From the NCBI GenBank assembly GCA_029976905.1, contig JAPOLW010000063.1, forward strand, positions 1 to 12,138: a DNA stretch of 12,138 nt. The letters are read 5' to 3'. The notes below the pieces were generated by a model, which did not search any database, was not told the DNA's origin, and saw only the letters and a list, made by a program, of their open reading frames with translations. Below, piece after piece: positions 1-5,629 of this stretch. This DNA comes from a bacterium. Its GTDB lineage: Bacteria > Desulfobacterota > Binatia > UBA12015. The translations under genes and the position numbers were made by a program. Each line of letters opens with the position of its first letter. Position 1 is the first letter of the stretch.

Positions 1-780
1 GAGAAGCCGCACTGGCTGGTCGGTTGGCTCTGGTATCTCGGCACCTTCCTGCCCGTCATCCAATTGATCCAGGCCGGTCGTCACGGGATGGCGGATCGCT
101 ATACCTACATTCCTCTCATCGGAATCTTCCTTGCCGTGGCCTGGGAAGTCGGCGGGTGGGTCCGGACGCGTCGGATCTCCCCGCGCCCGGTCGCCGTCGC
201 GACCGCGATGGTGCTCACCTTCTTTGCCGTCGTGTCGTGGCGGCAGGTCTCCTACTGGGAGAATACGCAGACGCTCTTCGAACGCGCGGTCGAGGTCACC
301 GAGGACAACTATTTCGCGCACGCGCTTCTCGGGCAGGCGTTGATGGTGGCGGGGCAGACGAGCGAGGGCGAGGTCCATTTTCGGGAGGTTTTGCGAATTC
401 GCCCCGGCGAACCCAATACGCTGATCAATCTGGGGCTTCTCCTCGCCGACCGGGGCGACACCCGCGAGGCGCTCGTTCACCTCCGCGAGGCGCAGCGGAC
501 CCGGCCGATCCTGCCGGGTTCGTGGTTCGGGCTCGGCTACCTCTATGAGGACGCCGGAAGGTTGCGCGCGGCCGAGCGCCAATTCCGCGGGGCGGTCCGT
601 TACGACGTCTTCAACCCTCGTGCCCACGTCGACCTCGGGCGGGTACTCGAACGCCAGGGGAAGTTGGACGAGGCGGCCCGGCGCTACCGCCGTGCACTCC
701 GACTCGATCCGGCCTTTGACGAAGCCCGCCGATCTCTCGAGCGCGTTGCGTCGGCGGAGTCGGCGCCCGGAGACGAATAG
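1..780 (+). CDS. C-terminal part of a TMTC/ArnT-like membrane protein with four TPR repeats (5' end outside window)
   Basis: The frame is open from base 1, so the true start lies upstream; 259 residues are visible. Residues 1-23 and about 36-50 and 64-80 are hydrophobic membrane segments. Between the first two sits the motif MADRYTYIP (residues 30-38), a signature of bacterial and eukaryotic TMTC-like proteins, which have a GT-C glycosyltransferase membrane core and C-terminal TPRs. Four consecutive 34-residue TPR units follow at about 103-136, 137-170, 171-204 and 205-238, and the protein ends with a short charged tail. In this family the membrane core is thought to transfer sugars from lipid carriers and the TPRs to bind protein partners; that role is family knowledge, since the catalytic N-terminus is not in this window. 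The family call is firm, the substrate unknown. The next same-strand ORF begins 94 bp downstream. Confidence 0.85.
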   Translation, partial: EKPHWLVGWLWYLGTFLPVIQLIQAGRHGMADRYTYIPLIGIFLAVAWEVGGWVRTRRISPRPVAVATAMVLTFFAVVSWRQVSYWENTQTLFERAVEVTEDNYFAHALLGQALMVAGQTSEGEVHFREVLRIRPGEPNTLINLGLLLADRGDTREALVHLREAQRTRPILPGSWFGLGYLYEDAGRLRAAERQFRGAVRYDVFNPRAHVDLGRVLERQGKLDEAARRYRRALRLDPAFDEARRSLERVASAESAPGDE

Positions 781-843
781 GTCGGCCGTGGGGGGCGGGC
801 CCCGGGAGGAAGACGCACGCCGGGGTTCCGTCCTCACGGGGGT

Positions 844-859
844 CGCCGCGATCGCGGCG
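844..859. repeat. Perfect 16-bp palindrome
   Basis: The sequence cgccgcgatcgcggcg is a perfect inverted repeat without a loop, centred on GATC, 15 bp before the ATG of the small ORF at 875. It lies in the 94-bp gap after the TPR gene. It could be a dimeric-regulator operator or a chance product of GC-rich sequence; nothing here decides between them. Confidence 0.45.
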
Positions 860-874
860 GTCTAGCTCGCTTTC

Positions 875-1072
875 ATGGACGATCCGTGGCGCATCACCGC
901 CTGGCGGTCGCAGACGCCGCCGGGAGGCATCCATACCGATGCCGCCAACGGAACGATCCTCGAAGACGTCCGGGCGCATCTCGCTCGCGAGGTGGACGCG
1001 GGCCCCGGAGCGGCCCGCCGTTGGGTCGGGGGCGGAGCCGCCGCGGATCAGATCTGGGACTTCTTGGAGTGA
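875..1072 (+). CDS. Small hypothetical protein (65 aa)
   Basis: This is a 65-codon frame from ATG to TGA. I do not recognise the product. In favour of coding: about 80% of third positions are G or C, as in the neighbouring genes, and the composition is balanced (Trp, Ile, Asp, Glu and Ala well represented) rather than the Arg/Pro-rich makeup of spurious GC-rich frames. Against: there is no visible Shine-Dalgarno before the ATG, and the last 25 bp overlap the 3' end of the minus-strand EF-hand gene. There is no signal peptide or membrane segment. It follows the TPR gene on the same strand and could be its distal operon partner. Confidence 0.4.
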   Translation: MDDPWRITAWRSQTPPGGIHTDAANGTILEDVRAHLAREVDAGPGAARRWVGGGAAADQIWDFLE

Positions 1073-1338
1073 TGCCGCTCGTAGAGGGCGAGGTACTCCA
1101 CGAGTGAAGTCTCCCCGTCGTCATTGGTGTCGGAGTCTTCGAAGGAAACACCGAACTCGTGCAATCCCGCCTCTTTGTATTCCTGGGCGGAAAGCGCTCC
1201 GCTCTTGTCGGTATCGGCCTGCTCGAAGATGTGTTTCACCACGGCGGTGCCGTCGCTCGAGCCCTGCGGGAAGGCGAGCGCAGGGCTGGCGGCGAATAGA
1301 GCCACCAGGCTGAGCGAGGCAAGGGAACGATTCGACAT
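1048..1338 (-). CDS. Small secreted EF-hand calcium-binding protein
   Basis: A 96-residue product. Residues 1-22 form a signal peptide with a hydrophobic core and a likely AxA cleavage site after A22. Two EF-hand loops follow. Loop 1 is residues 42-53, with D42, D44, S46, G47, L49 and E53. Loop 2 is residues 70-81, with D70, N72, D74, G75 and E81. Both have the acidic positions expected for Ca2+ binding, although position 8 of loop 2 is Thr rather than the usual Ile/Leu/Val. The tail is basic and His-rich (RHHSKK). The start is supported by an AGGAG (complement of 1348-1352) nine bases upstream. The role is probably a periplasmic or extracellular Ca2+ sensor or buffer; the partner is unknown. 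It is divergent from the GT4-like gene and overlaps the small ORF tail-to-tail by 25 bp. Confidence 0.85.
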   Translation of the reverse strand: MSNRSLASLSLVALFAASPALAFPQGSSDGTAVVKHIFEQADTDKSGALSAQEYKEAGLHEFGVSFEDSDTNDDGETSLVEYLALYERHHSKKSQI

Positions 1339-1427
1339 GATGCTTTTCTCCTGGCTACGGGATGGGGGGCTGGCCGTGAGGGCCGGAGGGACCGCGTAGG
1401 CGTCTGGCTCTCGTCCAATCCCTCCTC

Positions 1428-1443
1428 TCCTACGATCCTACGA
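1428..1443. repeat. Tandem 8-bp direct repeat in a divergent intergenic region
   Basis: The octamer tcctacga occurs twice head-to-tail (1428-1435 and 1436-1443), between the EF-hand gene and the GT4-like gene. Closely spaced direct repeats at a divergent promoter region can be regulator sites, but I cannot place convincing -35/-10 boxes here. The rest of the 191-bp gap (1339-1529) shows nothing else I can support beyond the EF-hand ribosome binding site. Confidence 0.3.
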
Positions 1444-1529
1444 CGCCCCGGATTCGTGTCGAGTCGTTCTTCGCAACGAGACCCCGGGCGGTGGTTGACT
1501 CCCGGCGGCCGGTGCGAGACGCAAGCTCC

Positions 1530-2147
1530 ATGCGTTTGGGGTTCGTGGCGCCCGACGAGCGACCGTGGCTTGCCCTGGTCGAGAGCTGGATGGCCTGTGC
1601 GGCGATCGATCTCCTTTCGGTCTCCGGCTCGGGCGCGACGCGGTGGCAGGAGCCGCACGTGACCCCGTTGGGGCAGGGGAGCCGCCGGGTCTTCCGGGCG
1701 GACTATCCCACGGTGCCATCGCTTGCCGGGAGGCTGGAGGCGGCGGCGGGGCGTCCGGGAGCCGCGCTGGAGTTGCAGGAGCACTGGGTGCAGGAGAGGG
1801 GCCCCTTCTCGTCGGTGCTCTTCGAACACCTGGCGTCGTTGGGGGAGTCCTACGACGCCGTGGTCTTCGTGGGTCTCGCTGCGGCGAGCACGGTCTTCGG
1901 CATACCTCTGGTATCGCAGCCGGTGGTGCTGGCGCCTCTCGCGGAGGAACGGGGATTCGCCCACCGAACGATTCTGCGGCAGACCCTCGGACGAGCCGAT
2001 GCCGTGCTCTGGGCTTCCGAAGAGGATCGTCAGGCGCTGCGGGCGTTGTGGCCAGAGGGCCGCCCCGAGGCCGTCGCGCGGGGGGACGCGCATGGGCCCT
2101 GGGCCGCCGCAGTCGACGCGGCGATCGCGGTCGGGCGGCGGCCATGA
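1530..2147 (+). CDS. Stand-alone N-terminal-like domain of a GT4 glycosyltransferase (half GT-B protein)
   Basis: 205 residues from ATG 1530; a GTG at 1491 would add 13 residues. I prefer 1530 because MRLGFVAP resembles the first beta strand of GT4 enzymes. Residues 85-115 (HWVQERGPF, then LFEHL and YDAVVF) and 123-172 (FGIPLVSQPVVLAP, then RADAVLWASEEDRQAL) align by eye with the N-terminal Rossmann domain of family-4 glycosyltransferases, where the usual forms are YDAFIFFTYLY, FGLPLV, LVPTAHDEP and LVFNTEEE. The whole C-terminal nucleotide-sugar-binding domain is missing; the protein stops about where that domain would begin. The aromatic and His/Asp residues of those motifs are also changed. 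It is therefore probably not an active transferase alone: it may be a degenerate remnant, a partner subunit or a binding protein. It ends in an ATGA overlap with the MFS gene, so the two are translationally coupled. Confidence 0.7.
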   Translation: MRLGFVAPDERPWLALVESWMACAAIDLLSVSGSGATRWQEPHVTPLGQGSRRVFRADYPTVPSLAGRLEAAAGRPGAALELQEHWVQERGPFSSVLFEHLASLGESYDAVVFVGLAAASTVFGIPLVSQPVVLAPLAEERGFAHRTILRQTLGRADAVLWASEEDRQALRALWPEGRPEAVARGDAHGPWAAAVDAAIAVGRRP

Positions 2148-3385
2148 GTCACCGGCCGGAGGCGCCGGGCGAAGCGGCCGACCGCAACCCGTTCCATGCG
2201 CCGGACTTTCCCCGCTGGTGGGTCGCCTCTCTCGTGGCGGGGACCGGTGTCGGGATCCAGACCGTGACCGTGGCACTCTTCATCCGCGATCGCGTCGATG
2301 CCGCCGATCGTGCTCTCGCCATCGCAGCCGCGTTGATCGCGCAGACACTTCCCGGTGCGCTCTTGAGCCTGTTCGGGGGTGCGGTCGCCGATCGGGTCGA
2401 ACGACGTCGCATCCTGGTGCGGACCTACGGCATCGCGGCGGTCGTTTCGGCGGTCTACGTCGCCCTCGCGGGTTTCGACGTCCGGACGATCTGGCCGGTC
2501 TTCCCGCTGGCCGCGGTGATCGGTGCCGCGGGCGCCTTTACGAATCCGGCGCGGCAGAGTCTGCTGCCGCAGATCGTCGCGCCGGCGCAGCTCCAGAACG
2601 GCGTGATCTTCGGAACGATGGGGTTCATGGCGGCGCTGCAATTCCTTGGACCGATGACCGGGGGCCTGGTCACCGAATTTGCCGGGATCACGGTGGCCTT
2701 CGGGATGGAATGCGTTCTGCTCGCCTCCGCGGCCCTTCTTTTTGCAGGCGTGCACACCGAGGCGCCGACGCCGAGCGGCCGTACGGTGGTGGCGGACCTG
2801 CTCGCGGGGCTCCACTTCGTGCGCGGGCAACCGGCGCTGGCGGCACTCCTCCTGCTCGCGATGCTGCCGGGCATCTTCTTCATCGGGCCCTTCTCGGTGA
2901 CCGTCCCCATCGTCGTGCCCGACATCCTGGGGGCCGGGGACAAATGGGTGGGGCTCCTGTGGGGCTGCTTCGGTGCCGGGGTTCTCGCGTGTTCGCTTCT
3001 CCTGGCCCGCTACCCGATCCGGCGTCGCGGCCTCGCAATCTGTCGTTCCATGGCATCGGGCGGGGGGATTCTCATTCTGTACTCGGCAAGTGAGACCCTG
3101 GCGGGATCGGCGCTTCTCGTCCTCCTGTGGGGATCGAGCGCGGCCGTCTTCATCAACTACGTGGTCGCTCTCCTTCAGGAGAACACCGAGCCCGGGATGA
3201 TGGGTCGCATCATGAGCATGTACTCGTTCGCCTTTCTGGCGGCGTCCCCGGTGGGCTATTTTCAGGCGGGCCTGCTCACCACGGCGGTCGGCCCGCAGGG
3301 GGCGCTCCTGACCAACGGGTTGGCGGCGTTGGTCGTCGGCGTGCTCTGCATCCGCTTCCTGCGACCGGTGCACGAACTCGAATAG
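2144..3385 (+). CDS. MFS exporter, EntS/MFS_3-like
   Basis: 413 residues with about 11-12 hydrophobic segments after a 22-residue polar N-terminus: a major facilitator superfamily inner-membrane transporter. The loop between helices 2 and 3 carries the family motif A-like sequence GGAVADRVERRR (residues 78-89). PARQSLLPQIV (135-145) and PGMMGRIMSMYSF (350-362) are characteristic of the enterobactin-exporter (EntS)-like branch. Substrates in that branch are small molecules such as siderophores or drugs; the substrate here is unknown and no siderophore genes are nearby. The ATG overlaps the stop of the preceding gene (ATGA), implying coupled translation; a much longer open frame upstream of this ATG is out of register with coding composition. 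The TonB_C-like gene follows after 28 bp, likely on the same transcript. Confidence 0.9.
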   Translation: MSHRPEAPGEAADRNPFHAPDFPRWWVASLVAGTGVGIQTVTVALFIRDRVDAADRALAIAAALIAQTLPGALLSLFGGAVADRVERRRILVRTYGIAAVVSAVYVALAGFDVRTIWPVFPLAAVIGAAGAFTNPARQSLLPQIVAPAQLQNGVIFGTMGFMAALQFLGPMTGGLVTEFAGITVAFGMECVLLASAALLFAGVHTEAPTPSGRTVVADLLAGLHFVRGQPALAALLLLAMLPGIFFIGPFSVTVPIVVPDILGAGDKWVGLLWGCFGAGVLACSLLLARYPIRRRGLAICRSMASGGGILILYSASETLAGSALLVLLWGSSAAVFINYVVALLQENTEPGMMGRIMSMYSFAFLAASPVGYFQAGLLTTAVGPQGALLTNGLAALVVGVLCIRFLRPVHELE

Positions 3386-3413
3386 AGCGTCGACTTCGGC
3401 GGGGGGTTGCACT

Positions 3414-4475
3414 ATGCCCTCCGGAATGAGCCGGCAATCGATCGTGGCCCTCGGTATCCTCGCCCTTGTTCGCCTCGCGAGTCCGTTGGACTCCCAGGCC
3501 GGCTTCGAGCCGGCGCGCCGCCTCCGGGCTCCCGACCTCAAGCCGCCAGCGCAGCAGGCGGGCAGCGGCATCGAGGGCTGGGCCCGGGTCTGTGTCACCG
3601 TAAAGGAAGACGGTTCGGTGGCCGACCCACGTGTGCCGGACGCGGGTCCCAATGCAGCCTTCGTGGATGCGGGACGCAAAGGCGCCCTGGGTTGGTCCTT
3701 CGAGCCGGCGCGTCTCGACGGGGAACCGGTCGAGGCGCGGGATGTATGTGGTCTGCAGCTCTTCACGCTTGCTCTCGCTCCCGACGCGGGGACGACCGCG
3801 ACGTTGGCCGAGGCCGAGCGGCTTCTCGATGCCGAGGATCCGGACGGCGCCGGGCGGGTGCTCGGTCGGCTGGCGGAGCAGGGGCCGCTGACGCTGCAGC
3901 AAGGGGCGGAGCTGCAACTTCTCCAGTCCCGGTTGGCGGCGGACCGGGGTGATCAGACGGCAGCTGTCGATGCGCTGGAGCGGGCCACGGTCGGCGGGGG
4001 ACGTTTTCTGGAAGAGGATGTCGCCGTGAACGCTCTCGGTGCGACCTTCGTGGGGCTCGTCAACGAGCGGCGGTACCGTGAAGCCCTCGACCTCTTCGAT
4101 CGCTTCGAGGAGATGCCGGGAGGTGCCCAGCCGATGGTGCTGCATGGGAAGGCCGCGGCCGAGATCCGCACGCTGGCCCGGAGCGGAGCCTCGTATGCCG
4201 TGCCGGCCCGACTCGAGCCCCGGGGCCCGGGAGGTCGCGGCCTCTGGCGTCACCGCCCGTTGCGTCGCGAGCTCGGCGTGCGCAAACGCGAAGGAGAGGT
4301 CGACGCCCTCGTCGTGGCGTGCGACGTGCGTGGGATGCGGCTCGCCTACGACGAGGATGTCTCGTGGCGGATTCCCGATAGTTGGGGGCGTTGCGCCGTG
4401 TACGCCGAGGGAAAACCCGGAGGGACCTTCGAGTTGATCGAGTACGGGATCGAGGAGAAGGACGGGGGAGATTGA
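3414..4475 (+). CDS. Secreted TonB C-terminal-domain-like protein with TPR-like middle region
   Basis: 353 residues. ATG 3414 has a G-run (3401-3406) seven bases upstream; an in-frame ATG at 3426 would also preserve the hydrophobic N-terminal segment (about residues 6-28), which reads as a signal peptide or anchor. Residues 53-112 resemble the TonB C-terminal fold: GWARVCVTVKEDGSVADPRV, then a predicted helix, then WSFEPARLDGEPV, the usual W-x-F-x-P-A pattern. Residues about 128-250 are Ala/Leu/Glu-rich helical hairpins resembling TPRs (AERLLDAEDPDGAGRVL; ERRYREALDLFDRF). Residues about 295-345 form a C-terminal beta-rich domain I do not recognise. Cys pairs 60/112 and 303/327 could form periplasmic disulfides. 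There is no proline-rich spacer or ExbB/ExbD nearby, so it is probably not the energy transducer itself but an envelope protein using the same fold. Confidence 0.75.
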   Translation: MPSGMSRQSIVALGILALVRLASPLDSQAGFEPARRLRAPDLKPPAQQAGSGIEGWARVCVTVKEDGSVADPRVPDAGPNAAFVDAGRKGALGWSFEPARLDGEPVEARDVCGLQLFTLALAPDAGTTATLAEAERLLDAEDPDGAGRVLGRLAEQGPLTLQQGAELQLLQSRLAADRGDQTAAVDALERATVGGGRFLEEDVAVNALGATFVGLVNERRYREALDLFDRFEEMPGGAQPMVLHGKAAAEIRTLARSGASYAVPARLEPRGPGGRGLWRHRPLRRELGVRKREGEVDALVVACDVRGMRLAYDEDVSWRIPDSWGRCAVYAEGKPGGTFELIEYGIEEKDGGD

Positions 4476-4532
4476 CGGGATCGCCCTCTTGCCGCGTCGC
4501 GACGGATGCGGCGGGGCGGTGTCGAGGGGAGT

Positions 4533-4561
4533 GGGGCGCGCCGCAGGAAGCAGCGCGCCCC
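4533..4561. terminator. GC-rich hairpin between convergent genes, possible bidirectional terminator
   Basis: Two 9-bp arms, ggggcgcgc (4533-4541) and gcgcgcccc (4553-4561), pair perfectly around an 11-base loop. The hairpin lies in the 93-bp gap between the stops of the TonB_C-like gene (+) and the dehydrogenase (-), where a shared terminator is expected. There is no T-tract on either strand, so intrinsic termination would be weak. The 3' arm ends 7 bp before the dehydrogenase stop codon. Confidence 0.5.
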
Positions 4562-4568
4562 CGGTCGT

Positions 4569-5468
4569 TCAGTTGCCCGACATCATCCCGAAGATCTTCA
4601 TGGTGACGTCGCCACCGGCGTTGTAGGGCTTGGCATCGCTCATGTCGGAGATCTTCGCCCAATGATCGGCGATGTCCTCCACGGAGACGCTCTGACCCAG
4701 GTGGACGCCCTGGCCCTCGACGATGTGCACCTTGCTGTAGTAGCCGGCGCCCGCTTCGACGATGGTACCGTCGGGTGCTTCCTCGCTGCACAGGTAGAGA
4801 ACGGCCGGTGTGACGAGCTCGGGCTTCAACGCCTCCAGCGCCTCTTTGGGCATGATGTCTTCGGTCATGCGTGTCGCGGCCACCGGTGCGATGGTGTTCA
4901 CCTTCACATTGTACTTGGCACCCTCGAGCTTGAGGGTGTTCATGAAGCCGACCAGAGCCAGCTTCGCCGCGCCATAGTTCGATTGTCCGAAGTTGCCGTA
5001 GAGGCCCGACGAAGAGGTCGTCATGATGATGCGCCCGTAGTTCTGCCCGACCATGTGCTCCCAGGCGGCGCGGGTGCAGTTGACGCTTCCCATGAGATGG
5101 ACGTCGACGACGAGTTGGAAGTCGTCGATCGTCATCTTCTTGAAGGTCCGATCTCGCAGGATTCCTGCGTTGTTGATCAGGATGTCGATCCGGCCGAAGG
5201 CGTCGATCGCATCCTGGACGATCTTGTCCGCCCCGGCGCGGTCGGACACGGAACTCCCGTTGGCGATGGCTTCGCCGCCGGCGTTCTTGATTTCCTCGAC
5301 CACGGCGAGTGCCGCATCACTCGAACCACCACTCCCATCGACCGCACCGCCGAGGTCATTGACGACCACCTTGGCTCCGCGGCGGGCGAGCTCCAGAGCA
5401 TGCTGCTTTCCGAGGCCGCCACCCGCTCCGGTGACCACCGCGACCTTTCCATCGAAGCGAATCGACAT
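4569..5468 (-). CDS. Short-chain dehydrogenase, MFE-2-type (3R)-hydroxyacyl-CoA dehydrogenase-like
   Basis: 299 residues, a classical SDR with a Rossmann fold. The NAD(P)-binding motif TGAGGGLG lies at 13-20, NDLGG at 37-41, NNAG at 99-102, the catalytic Ser in SSS at 152-154, and Tyr165/Lys169 in YGAAK. The phrases NNAGILRDRTFKKM, GRIIMTTSSSGLYGNFGQ and NTIAPVAATRMTEDIMP are those of the dehydrogenase domain of peroxisomal multifunctional enzyme type 2 (17beta-HSD4), which oxidises (3R)-hydroxyacyl-CoA. Bacterial stand-alone relatives act on fatty-acyl or steroid side-chain CoA esters; that substrate is inferred. The usual extra tail after residue 230 is present, but the hydratase and SCP2 domains of MFE-2 are not, nor are they encoded nearby. 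The start is fixed by AGGAG (complement of 5476-5480) seven bases upstream. The product is cytoplasmic. The gene is divergent from the GH10 gene. Confidence 0.9.
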   Translation of the reverse strand: MSIRFDGKVAVVTGAGGGLGKQHALELARRGAKVVVNDLGGAVDGSGGSSDAALAVVEEIKNAGGEAIANGSSVSDRAGADKIVQDAIDAFGRIDILINNAGILRDRTFKKMTIDDFQLVVDVHLMGSVNCTRAAWEHMVGQNYGRIIMTTSSSGLYGNFGQSNYGAAKLALVGFMNTLKLEGAKYNVKVNTIAPVAATRMTEDIMPKEALEALKPELVTPAVLYLCSEEAPDGTIVEAGAGYYSKVHIVEGQGVHLGQSVSVEDIADHWAKISDMSDAKPYNAGGDVTMKIFGMMSGN

Positions 5469-5495
5469 CGTCTCTCTCCTCTTTCTCTCTTGACC

Positions 5496-5508
5496 GGGCC
5501 GGAGGCCC
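5496..5508. promoter_or_regulatory. Short hairpin in the divergent region between dehydrogenase and GH10 genes
   Basis: gggcc-gga-ggccc forms a 5-bp stem with a 3-base loop in the leader of the minus-strand dehydrogenase, 28 bp before its ATG. The 161-bp divergent gap (5469-5629) must hold promoters for both genes, but I cannot identify convincing -35/-10 pairs. The GH10 ATG lacks a clear Shine-Dalgarno. Confidence 0.25.
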
Positions 5509-5629
5509 TCGACCGTCGTGATGCGAGCAGGGGGGATACAATGTGCCGGGGGTCCGGGCAACGAAGACGCCCGCCCCCTGCGAATTCCCACTTCTCGACT
5601 CCGTGGTTTCGGGATAACGTCCGCGGTTG

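Noticed and set aside
1565..2143. Open frame extending the MFS gene upstream by 193 codons
   Set aside because: The extension is Gly/Ala/Arg-rich, overlaps the GT4-like gene in another frame and lacks family similarity; the ATGA at 2144-2147 gives a natural start with the expected polar N-terminus before helix 1.
2030..3766. Long minus-strand open frame (578 codons) across the MFS gene
   Set aside because: It is antisense to a clear transporter and has the Arg/Asp/His/Pro-heavy composition of a GC-rich shadow frame, with no recognisable domain.
5540..5620. Possible -10/-35 promoter boxes in the divergent dehydrogenase/GH10 gap (for example gataac on plus, tgtatc on minus)
   Set aside because: No partner box at a proper spacing with adequate match; in GC-rich DNA such hexamers are too weak to report.
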